Shown one piece after another: positions 35,007 to 44,430 of a stretch of DNA of 64,000 bases. The translations under genes and the position numbers were made by a program. The notes under the pieces were generated by a model that was not told where the DNA came from, searched no databases, and saw nothing but the letters and a program-made list of their open reading frames with translations. Location of the stretch: assembly GCF_030815405.1 (NCBI RefSeq), contig NZ_JAUSWX010000001.1, positions 3,596,001 to 3,660,000 of the forward strand, in the 5' to 3' direction. Each line of letters begins with the position of its first letter. Position 1 is the stretch's first letter. This stretch comes from Agromyces albus (lineage in GTDB: Bacteria; Actinomycetota; Actinomycetes; Actinomycetales; Microbacteriaceae).

Positions 35007-36109
35007 GCGGCACGGGACCCGTCGGCGTCGGCATCATCGGCGCCGGCGTCATCAGCAACACCTATCTCGAGAACATGACGAGCTTCCCCGACCTTCGGGT
35101 GCTGTTCGTCGCTGACCTCGACCTCGATAGGGCGCGCACCCAGGCGGAGGCGTACAACGTCCCATCCCACGGCACCGTAGATGAGCTGCTTGCGATCGAC
35201 GAGATCGAGATCGTCGTCAATCTGACGATCCCCAGAGTTCATGTGGAGGTCGACCGGCGGATCATCGCGGCCGGAAAGAGCGTGTGGAGTGAGAAGCCGC
35301 TCGCGCTCGACCGAGACGCGGCATCGGACCTGCTTGCCGAAGCAGCGGCGGCCGGACTCCGGGTGGCCTGCGCGCCCGACACCGTCCTGGGAGCGGGGAT
35401 CCAGACGGCGATGCGTGCGATCGCCCGCGGTGACATCGGTGAGCCGCTGACCGCGACGACGATGTTCCACGTTCCTGGCCCGGAGCTGTGGCACCCCAAT
35501 CCTGACTTCCTGTATGCGATCGGTGCCGGTCCGCTGCTGGATATAGGGCCGTACTACCTCACGGCTCTGGTCCATGCATTCGGCGCGGTCGATCAGATAT
35601 CCGCGGTGTCCTCCCGATCCCACGACCGCCGGATCATCGGCAGCGGTCCCCGGCAGGGGGAGCAGTTCCCGGTCGAGGTGCCCACCCATCACGCAGCACT
35701 GGTCAGCTTCGAATCGGGACAGTCCGCACAGACGACCTTCAGCTTCCAGAACGCGCTGTCCCGCGCGGGAATGGTGGAGATCAGTGGAACGGAGGGCACC
35801 CTGGTGCTTCCCGACCCGAACACCTTCGAGGGCGACAGCACGCTCTATCGTTTCGGCTCGGAGGTGCCGCAGGTCATCACGGCCACCGGTTCATTCCATG
35901 GCCGTGGCTCCGGCGTCGTCGACCTCGCTCGAGCCTTGCGCGGTGGGCCTACCGAAACGGCCAGCGGTACACTCGCGAGTCATGTTCTCGACACGCTCCT
36001 CGCGATCGCCGACTCCGCTGAGCGCCGTGAGGGGGTAGAGGTGACTTCAACCGTGGAGAAGCCAACGCCGTTCGCGGAGTCGTGGGATCCAGCCGAATCC
36101 ACCCTCTGA
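35003..36109 (+). CDS. Gfo/Idh/MocA-family oxidoreductase
   Basis: 368 residues from GTG 35003. The Rossmann motif is GIIGAGVISNTYLENM, and WSEKPLALD carries the EKP signature with the catalytic Lys. LLDIGPYYLTALVHAFG follows in the C-terminal sheet. NAD(P)-dependent sugar dehydrogenase; substrate unknown. Four-base overlap with the isomerase gene. Confidence 0.9.
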   Translation: MSGTGPVGVGIIGAGVISNTYLENMTSFPDLRVLFVADLDLDRARTQAEAYNVPSHGTVDELLAIDEIEIVVNLTIPRVHVEVDRRIIAAGKSVWSEKPLALDRDAASDLLAEAAAAGLRVACAPDTVLGAGIQTAMRAIARGDIGEPLTATTMFHVPGPELWHPNPDFLYAIGAGPLLDIGPYYLTALVHAFGAVDQISAVSSRSHDRRIIGSGPRQGEQFPVEVPTHHAALVSFESGQSAQTTFSFQNALSRAGMVEISGTEGTLVLPDPNTFEGDSTLYRFGSEVPQVITATGSFHGRGSGVVDLARALRGGPTETASGTLASHVLDTLLAIADSAERREGVEVTSTVEKPTPFAESWDPAESTL

Positions 36110-36240
36110 CCCGGTGCCATCCTCAGCGGCAAGGAATCCCCCAAAGCGTCCTTCGAATGACGGCGGCGCGACCGGGACCAAGTTCGCGAGCCCCGGCACC
36201 GTTGATGCATAGACGTATTTCAATCGAGAGCGGAGTGGTA

Positions 36241-38310
36241 ATGACATCGCAAGCGCAGTTGCGTCGTGAAGAGGATCCGGTCTTCGAGTGGGCCCTCCCC
36301 GGGCTCCACCTGAAGTTCGACCACCGCGACGACCGGCCCGTGCGGCTCGCGCGCCTCGCGACCGCACCCGAGGCGCCATCCGCGGCCGCGCCCTGGGCGA
36401 TCATCGACGTCATCACCGCCGGCGTCGAGCACCGCGCCAGCAACGACCAGGGCCTCCTCTACTCGAGTGCCGGGCAGCGGCTCCGCTACGCGGGCCACGA
36501 ATCGGACGAGACCGAGCTGCGGATTCGCCAGCGCGCACCGGAGTTCGGCCTCGAGGTGCTCAGCGTCTTCCGCGTCGCTGGACCGGGCCTCCAGATCCGA
36601 CACACCCTTCGCAACGTGGCCGACCGGAGTCTCGTACTGCTCTCGGTGAGCTCAGCGCTCGTGGCCGTGCCCGCCGACGGCGCGCACGACCTCTTCTGGG
36701 GCGAGAGCGAATGGCGGGCCGAGGGGCGCTGGCGACAGCGCCCATTGAGCGAGTTGCTGCCCGACATCGATCCCGTGATGCACGGTGGCCAGCACCCGCG
36801 CGGGCTCTTCTCGCTGACCAGCCATGGGAGCTGGTCGACCGGTTCGTTCCTGCCGACCGGGGTCCTCGCGGCCGAGACCGTCCCTTCGATCGCGTGGCAG
36901 GTCGAGACCAGCGCTGGCTGGCACTGGGAGGTGGCACAGGCTGGGAGCAGCGTGACGGTGGGCGTGCACGGCGCGACCGACAGGCACCACCAGTTCGCCG
37001 CGCGGCTGGCGCCGGGTGAGGAGTTCACCTCGGTGCCGGCTGGACTCTGCGTCGCCGATGGCGGCCGGGACGCGGCCTTCGCGGCGCTCACGGGTTACCG
37101 GCGCGCGATCCGTGAGGTGCGCCCGGTCGACGCTCGGCTTCCGGTGGTCTACAACGACTACATGAACACTCTCATGGGCGAGCCGTCGACGGAGAAGCTG
37201 CTACCGCTCATCGAGTCGGCGGCCGAGGCGGGCGCGGAGTACTTCTGCATCGACGCCGGGTGGTACGCCACGCCCGGCAGCGCCTGGTGGGTCGGCGCGG
37301 GCGAGTGGCTCGAGGCTCCCGAGCGGTTCACCGGCGGCTTGTTGTCGGTCATCGATGCCATCCGCGCCAACGGCATGCGGCCCGGGTTGTGGTTGGAGCC
37401 GGAGTCGGTCGGGTTCGAGTCGCCGATGGCGGGGCGGTTGCCGGAAGAGGCGTTCTTCCAGCGGTTCGGCGAGCGAGTGATCGTGGCGGGGAACTTCCAG
37501 CTCGACCTGCGGCATCCGGCGGCGCGCGCACACTTGGACGAGACGGTGGACCGGCTGGTGGACGAGTTCGGGCTCGAGTTCATCAAGCTCGACTACAACA
37601 GGAACATAGGCGGCGGGACTGAAGTGGACGCCGACGCGCCAGGGGCAGGGCTGCTCGGTCACACCCGAGCCTTCCGCGACTGGCTGCTCGGCGTGCACCG
37701 CCGGCATCCGGGAGTGCTGTTCGAGAACTGCGGTTCGGGTGCGCTGCGCATGGACTACAACCTTCTATCGGTGGCTCATCTGCAGTCGACCTCAGACCAG
37801 GAGGACTTCCGGAAGTACGTGCCGATCGCGGCGGCGGCGCCTGCGAGTGTCCTGCCCGAGCAGGCGGGGAACTGGGCGTATCCGGCCGCGTCGATGAATT
37901 TGGAGGAAACGGCGTTCGCGATGACGGCTGGTGTCATGGGGCGGTTGTACCTCTCCGGATTCCTCAATGAGTTGAGCGCGGAGCAGTCCGCACTGGTAAG
38001 CGAAGCCATTGCGCTGCATAAGGAATGGCGGCATCGCATCGCCAGGTCGCATCCGGTATGGCCGCTGGGACTCCCGGGCTGGGGGGACGAGGTGATCGCC
38101 CTCCAGCTCAACACCGGATCCGAGTCGCTGCTGGCGCTGTGGTCGCGCGGTGAGGCTGCCCAGGTCGCGCTGCCAGGGCTGCGCGGGCTGGACCTGAAGC
38201 AGGTCTACCCCGTCGCCCTGCCGGAGTGGACGATCCGCACCGACGGCGAGACGCCGGTCGTCGAGGTTCCTGCGGGGCCCGCCGCCAGGATCTTCACAGT
38301 GCAGCGTTGA
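36241..38310 (+). CDS. alpha-galactosidase, GH36
   Basis: 689 residues from ATG 36241 (GGAG eight bases upstream; an ATG at 36205 is less likely). The N-terminal beta-supersandwich reaches about residue 295. The barrel contains LPVVYNDYMNTL, EYFCIDAGWY, the nucleophile Asp in FIKLDYNRN and the acid/base Asp in LQSTSDQED. No signal peptide. It would remove alpha-galactosyl units inside the cell. Confidence 0.93.
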   Translation: MTSQAQLRREEDPVFEWALPGLHLKFDHRDDRPVRLARLATAPEAPSAAAPWAIIDVITAGVEHRASNDQGLLYSSAGQRLRYAGHESDETELRIRQRAPEFGLEVLSVFRVAGPGLQIRHTLRNVADRSLVLLSVSSALVAVPADGAHDLFWGESEWRAEGRWRQRPLSELLPDIDPVMHGGQHPRGLFSLTSHGSWSTGSFLPTGVLAAETVPSIAWQVETSAGWHWEVAQAGSSVTVGVHGATDRHHQFAARLAPGEEFTSVPAGLCVADGGRDAAFAALTGYRRAIREVRPVDARLPVVYNDYMNTLMGEPSTEKLLPLIESAAEAGAEYFCIDAGWYATPGSAWWVGAGEWLEAPERFTGGLLSVIDAIRANGMRPGLWLEPESVGFESPMAGRLPEEAFFQRFGERVIVAGNFQLDLRHPAARAHLDETVDRLVDEFGLEFIKLDYNRNIGGGTEVDADAPGAGLLGHTRAFRDWLLGVHRRHPGVLFENCGSGALRMDYNLLSVAHLQSTSDQEDFRKYVPIAAAAPASVLPEQAGNWAYPAASMNLEETAFAMTAGVMGRLYLSGFLNELSAEQSALVSEAIALHKEWRHRIARSHPVWPLGLPGWGDEVIALQLNTGSESLLALWSRGEAAQVALPGLRGLDLKQVYPVALPEWTIRTDGETPVVEVPAGPAARIFTVQR

Positions 38311-38388
38311 TCCACCGGTCTCGAGACACAGCACACCCAACACCACCCCCGCACCACACGTTCGATCACATCTAGGAAGGAACGCACC

Positions 38389-40800
38389 ATGACCACATTC
38401 CCCAAAGGCGCCGGGCTGTCACGTCGAGGTTTCCTCGCCGGAGCCGGCGTGGCGGTCGCCGCGGTCGCGGTAGACCCCTTCTCCGGGCCCCTCTCCGCCT
38501 GGGCTGGTGAGGACTCCGATTCGAAGCAGATCAACGGCTACACCTGGAAGAACGCCGTCATCAACGGCGGCGGCTTCGTGTCCGGCATCGTGTTCAACGA
38601 AACCGAGCAGAACCTGATCTACGCCCGCACCGACATCGGCGGCTGCTACCGGTGGCAAGAGGACTCCCGGACCTGGAAGCCGCTCCTGGACTGGGTGGGC
38701 CGCGACAAGTGGGGCTATGCGGGCGTTGTCTCCATGGCCACCGACCCGGTCGAGACCGACCGCGTCTACGCCGCCGTCGGCACCTACACCCTCGACTGGG
38801 ACCCCAATAGCGGCGCGATCCTCTACTCCGACGACAGGGGCGAGACCTGGGGCATCGCCGAGCTCCCGTTCAAGCAGGGCGGCAACATGCCCGGCCGCGG
38901 CATGGGCGAGCGACTGGTCGTCAACCCCGCCGACAACGCCGAGCTGTACCTCGGCACCCCTAACGGGAACGGCCTATGGCGCTCCAAGGACTACGGCCGC
39001 ACCTGGGCCGCGGTGGAGAATTTCCCCAACCCCGGCAATTTCGTCATCGACCCGGGCAACATCATCTTCGCCGACAACCAGGGCGTGATCTGGATCGACT
39101 TCGACCAGATCGGCGGCAAGATCTATGTGGGCGTTGCCGACCCGGTCGACCCGCTCTACGCCTCCGAAGACGGCGGGGCGACCTGGCAGGCCGTCCCCGG
39201 CGCCGCCGAAGCGCTCGGCGCAGTCGACGGGAACCGCACCATTCCCAACCAGTCCGCAGTGGACGACACCAACGGATACCTGTACATCGCCACCAGCCAC
39301 GACCCGGGCCCCGGCAACGGTCCGGCCGCTTCGGGCAACGGCGGCAAGATCATGCGGCTCACCACCCAGACCGGCGAATGGACCGACGTCACCCCGACCT
39401 ACAACCCGCGCGGCATGATCCCGGGCTTCGGCGGCATCACGGTCGACCGACAGAACCCCGGCACTCTCATGACGGCCACGCGCAACAACTGGTGGCCCGA
39501 CGAAATCATCTACCGCTCCACCGACTCCGGCCAGACCTGGCAGCTCAGCTGGGACTACGCCGAAGGCGAGGAACGCACCGACCGCTTCGACATGGACAGT
39601 TCGGGCAGCCCCTGGCTGTCGTGGAACGGCGAGGACCAGGGCGCGGCATACGCGGTCAAGCACGGGTGGATGATCGACGCCCTCGCGATCGACCCGCATG
39701 ACCCCGATCGCATCATGTGGGGCACCGGCGCGACCATCTGGGGCAGCGAAGAGCTGACGCGGTGGGACTCGCAGGGCGAGCTGATCGGCGAGGACGAGGC
39801 CGGCCGGCGGATCGCCCTGCCGGTCGAGAAGTTCACCGTGGGGGTCCGCGTCGAAGGCTTGGAGGAGACAGCAGTGCTCGACCTCGCGGCGCTCGGCGGA
39901 ACACTCGTCTCAGCGGTCGGCGATGTCGGCGGCTTCGTCCACACCGACCTCGACCGGGCGGAACCCATGATCGACACCGACTGGTCCACGGGCACCAGCG
40001 TCGACTTCGCCCAGTCCAACCCTGACGTCGTCGTCGGCACCGGCAGGGTGCACGGCAACGAGAAGGGCCACGTCGGCGTCTCCACCGACCGGGGCAAGAC
40101 CTGGAGGAACGCCGCTCGCGTCGAAGGCGTCCCCGGCGACGGCCACGGCGGCACCGTCGCGATCAGCGCCGACGGGTCCAGGATCTTCTGGTCGCCGAGC
40201 GAAACCGAGGTCACTCCGGTGTACAGCACCGACCTGGGCGAGACGTGGAACCCGGTACGGGGACTCCCGGCGGGAGCGAAGATTCGGTCCGACCGCGTTA
40301 AGGCGTCGGTCCTTTACTCGTTCTCGGGCGGCACGTTCTATCGGAGCACCGACGGGGGCGCGACGTTCACCGACACGGGCGCGACCGGCCTGCCCACCGG
40401 CGCCGTCGAAGACTTCCGGGCCGTCCCCGGCCGCAAGAACCACGTCTGGCTGGCCGGGCGCGGGGACGAGAAGGAAGGCATCGTCGGGGGCATGTGGCGC
40501 TCCAAGGACGGTGGCGCCACCTGGAAGCAAGTCACCAAGTTCGAAACGGCGGACTCGATCGGCTTCGGCAAGGCCGCCAAGCGGTCCGGATATCCGGCGA
40601 TTTACACGTCGGCGTTGACTGGGGGCAAGGCCGGCATCTACCGTTCAATCGACGGCGGCAACAAGTGGTACCGCATTAACGACGACGAGCACCAGTGGGC
40701 CTATGCGGGGGCCGCGATCACCGGCGACCCGCTCCTCTACGGCCGCGTCTATCTCGCCACCAACGGCCGCGGCATCATCTACGGCGACATCGCCGCCTGA
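38389..40800 (+). CDS. Tat-exported GH74 xyloglucanase-type enzyme
   Basis: 803 residues. A twin-arginine signal (LSRRGFLAGAG, then a hydrophobic stretch ending SAWAG) predicts folded export. The two seven-bladed propellers carry the catalytic Asp pair of GH74: LIYARTDIGGCYRW and VSAVGDVGGFVHTD. Asp-box-like turns (SDDRGETWG, STDSGQTWQ, STDGGATF) recur. Expected endo-xyloglucanase that makes oligosaccharides for import. The only exported enzyme of segment D. Confidence 0.92.
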   Translation: MTTFPKGAGLSRRGFLAGAGVAVAAVAVDPFSGPLSAWAGEDSDSKQINGYTWKNAVINGGGFVSGIVFNETEQNLIYARTDIGGCYRWQEDSRTWKPLLDWVGRDKWGYAGVVSMATDPVETDRVYAAVGTYTLDWDPNSGAILYSDDRGETWGIAELPFKQGGNMPGRGMGERLVVNPADNAELYLGTPNGNGLWRSKDYGRTWAAVENFPNPGNFVIDPGNIIFADNQGVIWIDFDQIGGKIYVGVADPVDPLYASEDGGATWQAVPGAAEALGAVDGNRTIPNQSAVDDTNGYLYIATSHDPGPGNGPAASGNGGKIMRLTTQTGEWTDVTPTYNPRGMIPGFGGITVDRQNPGTLMTATRNNWWPDEIIYRSTDSGQTWQLSWDYAEGEERTDRFDMDSSGSPWLSWNGEDQGAAYAVKHGWMIDALAIDPHDPDRIMWGTGATIWGSEELTRWDSQGELIGEDEAGRRIALPVEKFTVGVRVEGLEETAVLDLAALGGTLVSAVGDVGGFVHTDLDRAEPMIDTDWSTGTSVDFAQSNPDVVVGTGRVHGNEKGHVGVSTDRGKTWRNAARVEGVPGDGHGGTVAISADGSRIFWSPSETEVTPVYSTDLGETWNPVRGLPAGAKIRSDRVKASVLYSFSGGTFYRSTDGGATFTDTGATGLPTGAVEDFRAVPGRKNHVWLAGRGDEKEGIVGGMWRSKDGGATWKQVTKFETADSIGFGKAAKRSGYPAIYTSALTGGKAGIYRSIDGGNKWYRINDDEHQWAYAGAAITGDPLLYGRVYLATNGRGIIYGDIAA

Positions 40801-40802
40801 CG

Positions 40803-40841
40803 GGCGATGGCCGCTCCGCGCGACGCGGGGCGGCCATCGCC
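40803..40841 (+). terminator. Terminator-like hairpin after GH74
   Basis: GGCGATGGCCGC pairs perfectly with GCGGCCATCGCC, starting 3 bp after the stop. No clear T-tract. Confidence 0.6.
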
Positions 40842-41404
40842 GACGTGATTCTCCGAAAGGCATTCCCGGAACGCACCGCGAAAGCCTTCGCGACCGGTGA
40901 GAGAGGCGAGCCTCGGCATCGTCATCTGCTGGGGACCGTAGGTGGCGGGGCTCCAGCGGATCGTCCTATTGCGTTTCACGATTCGGCTCCTCGCCTGTAC
41001 TCGCGCAACTGTCGGTTCCAGGCGCACTTCTGAGCCCGCAGCGATTCGCGCGCGCTCTTGCGCTTTGCCGGTTCGAATTGCAGGGTGGTCGCGGGGGACG
41101 AATCTCCTGTCTGACTAACGGGGATTCGTGGCCGCCGCGTACCTGCGAATCGCAGGGCATCGAAGACGGTGAGCGAGGCACTGGCAATGGACTATGGACG
41201 TTCGCGCGCAGCCCTCTCGAAAACACACCCGTCTCGGGCTTCGCTACCGCCGACGGCCACTCGGCATTGGTATGTCCACTGGGCGCTTCGCTCACGGTTT
41301 ACTCACGGTTTTGCCGAGTTCACCGTGTCTCACTACGTTTCACATTTCGCGTGATTCCGCGGCGCATGAGACAGGGTGAAGCAATGTGAGACGGCACTTA
41401 GGAA
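40842..41404 (+). other. Gene-free right end of segment D with arm-like motifs before att5
   Basis: No supported gene. From 41290: GTTTACTCACGG, AGTTCACCGTGTCTCAC and TTTCAC, then GGGTGAAGCAATGTGAG before att5. Same motif order as at the other att sites. Confidence 0.55.
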
Positions 41405-41454
41405 CTTCAGCTTCCCAAGCTGATAGCGCGGGTTCGATTCCCGTCATCCGCTCT
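41405..41454 (+). repeat. att5: 3' fragment of tRNA-Gly(CCC)
   Basis: Identical 50-mer to att1. Right edge of segment D. Confidence 0.9.
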
Positions 41455-41551
41455 GATCAGGGGTTTTTTGTTTCTCCACTCGGGCTGATTTCGTGGCAAA
41501 TCATGGCCTTGTCTCCACTTATTCGCCGGCTTGTTCTCAAGCTCACAGGCC
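41455..41551 (+). repeat. Left-end flank type II, copy 2
   Basis: 97 bp closely matching 21778-21874 (right of att3). Confidence 0.7.
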
Positions 41552-41847
41552 ATCGACGATGACCTTCTCCACCTGCCCGACGGGATTTTGCTCGAGCACC
41601 GTCGAAGACGGGGCGCCACCGGGTGGGGTCACAGTCGACGACACGGTTTGGCTGAGCCCGTGTGCCGGCGTTTCCCGGTCACAGCCGGCCTTCTTCAGCG
41701 CCTTTGTCTGAAGCTCGGCAGACTGCTCTGCAGTGCTCACGTTGAGACAAGATGACTCCCGGGTTTCCGGGGACCTGCCGACCGGGTGACGCCGCCGACG
41801 TTCCGTCTTAGCAACCGGTTGCTTTCCGAGTCGCCAACGTTACGTCA
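41552..41847. other. Gene-free stretch
   Basis: One 65-codon minus-strand frame (41543-41740, starting MSTAEQSAELQTKALKKAG) has acceptable composition, but no family or ribosome-binding site supports it. Confidence 0.3.
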
Positions 41848-42213
41848 TCAGCGGATGGTAAGCCTTTGAATCGAGTGGTCGGCGAGGTGGAAGACAAATG
41901 TGCCGCGTCCGTTGTAACCAAGACCCGAGACCGTGATCTCGGCGAGGATCGTCTCGTTTGTCTCGGTGACGCGCTGAACGGTTATTCGGTTGTGGGTACC
42001 GATGTTCTCTTGATCGCTCCACACGCCGATTTCTTTACGTCCGGTGAAGGTGCGCCCAAAGTCGTCGAGGGTGCCAGTCGGAGTAAAGACGTCGAGGAGT
42101 GCTTCGCGGTCCTCATTGTTCGTCGCGTCGATAAATTTCTGCGCAGCTTCGGGCAGCAGGCTAGAGGGCGATCGGTCCAGTGGCTCTCGCCCGCGCAGTG
42201 TCTCGTCGTTCAT
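41848..42213 (-). CDS. NTF2/SnoaL-like protein
   Basis: 121 residues from ATG 42213. AAQKFIDATNNEDREALLDVF, GTLDDFGRTFTGRKEI and a closing VFHLADHSIQRLTI are the NTF2-like cone fold, used by small isomerases and by stress proteins. Located beside an XRE/MmyB regulator and SDR, which often form one redox-stress unit. Confidence 0.8.
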   Translation of the reverse strand: MNDETLRGREPLDRSPSSLLPEAAQKFIDATNNEDREALLDVFTPTGTLDDFGRTFTGRKEIGVWSDQENIGTHNRITVQRVTETNETILAEITVSGLGYNGRGTFVFHLADHSIQRLTIR

Positions 42214-42292
42214 GCGAATACCTTTCGGTTCTGTTCCACCCATTGGGCGAAGGTGTGCGCTGGGCAATTCGGAAAAACGACTGCCCGAAACG

Positions 42293-43153
42293 CTATGAAC
42301 TTGTGGTGGGTGCAGAAGTTGTGAATTGCTGTTGTCCGAGAACGGCTAAGAGCGCGAGCTTGTCAGCTGCTTCGCTTCGCGGTGCAGCGGTGAGCACGAG
42401 AAGCGCCTGGCTCTGGTCCTCGTTGAACATCACCTGACAATCGAGCTCGATGTGGCCGACTTGGGGGTGAACCAAGGTCTTATGGTCCCCAAATCGCGTC
42501 CCGACAACGTGCGTTCTCCAGATCTCGGCAAACTCAGCGCTCTGCTTCTGCAATTGTCTTACCAGCACTCCCGCGCGCGACTGTTGCCCAGCTGCTGCGT
42601 ATGCCGCTCGCAAGTTCGCCACCTGGGCCTGGCTTTGCCGCGCACGGTCGGCGGCCGGATAGGACTCTCTCTCCGTGGGGTCTGTGAACCATCGGTAGAC
42701 GCTGCTGCGCGCCGGCCCGGCGTACCGGGAGTGGTCTCCGAGGAGGGCCTTCGACAGTCTGTTCTGCAGCAGCGTCTCGCCGAGGCTGGAAAGGATGAGG
42801 GCGGGCGTGTCGTCGAGACGGTCGAGGACGCGCGCTAGCGCGGGAACAACATGAGTGTCGAGTGACGAACGCGCCGGGGCGTTGAGGTCGGCGAGACGGT
42901 ATAGGTAGTCGCGTTCGTCGTAGCTGAGCCGGAGCGCCCTCGCCAGCGCCGCAAGCATCTGCTCGGAGGGATGCGGACCGCGCGCCTGTTCCAATCGCAC
43001 ATAGTAGTCCGTCGACATTCCTGTGAGCGAAGCAACCTCATCGCGGCGCAGGCCGGGTACTCGGCGGCGGGATCCCGTTGCAAGCCCGACGTCCTCCGGG
43101 CGCAGCGCATCGCGGCGGGACCGAAGGAATTCGGCGAGAGCAGGGCGATCCAT
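42293..43153 (-). CDS. XRE-type regulator with MmyB-like ligand domain
   Basis: 286 residues. HTH at about 10-75 (RRVPGLRRDEVASLTGMSTDYYVRLEQ is spread over this region) and a PAS-like MmyB ligand domain after residue 100 (RWFTDPTERESY; VGHIELDCQVMF). Such regulators commonly control the adjacent divergent SDR gene; here the SDR starts 102 bp away on the other strand. Confidence 0.9.
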   Translation of the reverse strand: MDRPALAEFLRSRRDALRPEDVGLATGSRRRVPGLRRDEVASLTGMSTDYYVRLEQARGPHPSEQMLAALARALRLSYDERDYLYRLADLNAPARSSLDTHVVPALARVLDRLDDTPALILSSLGETLLQNRLSKALLGDHSRYAGPARSSVYRWFTDPTERESYPAADRARQSQAQVANLRAAYAAAGQQSRAGVLVRQLQKQSAEFAEIWRTHVVGTRFGDHKTLVHPQVGHIELDCQVMFNEDQSQALLVLTAAPRSEAADKLALLAVLGQQQFTTSAPTTSS

Positions 43154-43254
43154 GACTTCAGTATCCGTTACGAATCGGCCGTTATACAGGGACCGGGGAT
43201 CCTACGACAACGGCTCCTCTCCCGCTATCGGAAGAGTTGGCTCAGATTAGTAAC

Positions 43255-44001
43255 ATGAACATTCACGGAAACACCATCTTCATCCCCGGCGCCACGTCAG
43301 GCATCGGACTCGCTCTCGCCCTGCGGCTGCAGGCGGCCGGCAATACTGTCGTCATCGGCGGGCGCCGCACCGACGTTCTGGAACGCCTCGCCGCCGAGCA
43401 CGGCTTCTCGACCGTCTCCATCGATACAACCGACCCGGCATCAGTTCTGGCCGCCCGCGACCAGGTGTTGGCCCAGCACGGCGACCTAAACATCCTTGTC
43501 GCCATGGCCGGAATTATGATCCCCGAGGACGTGCGTAGCGCCGGCTCCTTCGAGATCGCCGAACAGATTGTAGAGACCAACATCAACGGCACGCTTCGCT
43601 TGGTCTCAGCGTTCATCGAACACCTCCAGACCCGACCCGCCGCCACGCTCATCACCGTCTCCTCCGGCCTGGCACACACGCCCCTGGCCTACACCCCGAC
43701 CTACAACGGGTCGAAGGCGTTCATCCACCAGTACAGCGAGAGCCTCCGGCTGCAGCTCGCTGAAACCAGCGTCAAGGTCGTCGAGATCGTGCCCCCGGCC
43801 GTGCAGACCGAACTCATGCCCGGGGGGTCGGTGAACGAGCACTACCTGCCCCTCGACGCCTTTGCCGACGAGGTCATGTCGCTCATCGAAACCCAGCCCG
43901 ACGCAACGGAGATCCTCGTCGAGGCGGTGAAGTTCCTCCGGTTCGCCGAAGTTGAGAACCGATACGACGCCGCCGTTACGGCGCTCAATCACTCCGCCTG
44001 A
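43255..44001 (+). CDS. Short-chain dehydrogenase/reductase (DltE-like)
   Basis: 248 residues from ATG 43255. It has the cofactor motif GATSGIGLAL, NILVAMAGIM in place of the usual NNAG strand, and catalytic Ser/Tyr/Lys in VSSGLAHTPLAYTPTYNGSK. NAD(P)H-dependent oxidoreductase of unknown substrate. Divergent from its likely repressor. Confidence 0.9.
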   Translation: MNIHGNTIFIPGATSGIGLALALRLQAAGNTVVIGGRRTDVLERLAAEHGFSTVSIDTTDPASVLAARDQVLAQHGDLNILVAMAGIMIPEDVRSAGSFEIAEQIVETNINGTLRLVSAFIEHLQTRPAATLITVSSGLAHTPLAYTPTYNGSKAFIHQYSESLRLQLAETSVKVVEIVPPAVQTELMPGGSVNEHYLPLDAFADEVMSLIETQPDATEILVEAVKFLRFAEVENRYDAAVTALNHSA

Positions 44002-44099
44002 CACCACAACCATCCTCGCAGCAGGCCAGTTCAGCCCGCTTGCGCACGGCAACACCTAGCGACAGCCGTGGCGCAAGCGGGCTCTGGACGACGCCCGCA

Positions 44100-44420
44100 A
44101 AGGCACTAATAACCATGGCTTCCGCGAACGCACTCTCCAGCGATCTGGAGAACGTCGGCGGCACGCACCTGGTCCTGCAGAGTGATGTATCGAAGTCGCA
44201 GCAGGTGGCGGAACCTCTTCGCCGAGGTCCGAAGTCGTTCGGCAGATCGATGTCGTCGTGGCAAACGCCGGAGTCGAGATCATTGACCGTCCGATGGTCG
44301 ACCTCACGGAGGAAGACTTCGAACGCGTCGTCAACATCAACATCCGCGGCAACTTTCTTCACCCTTCAGGAGGCCTGAGCGTTGCCCGATGGTGGCCGCA
44401 TCATCGTCGCTGGCCGACTA
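44100..44420 (+). pseudogene. Frameshifted SDR remnant
   Basis: SDR strands can be followed across frames: GGTHLVLQSDVSKSQQVAE in one, then DVVVANAGVEIIDRPMVDL and FERVVNINIRGNFF in another, then GGRIIVA. The Gly-rich N-terminus and catalytic Tyr-Lys are missing. Confidence 0.7.
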
Positions 44421-44430
44421 CGTGATCCCA

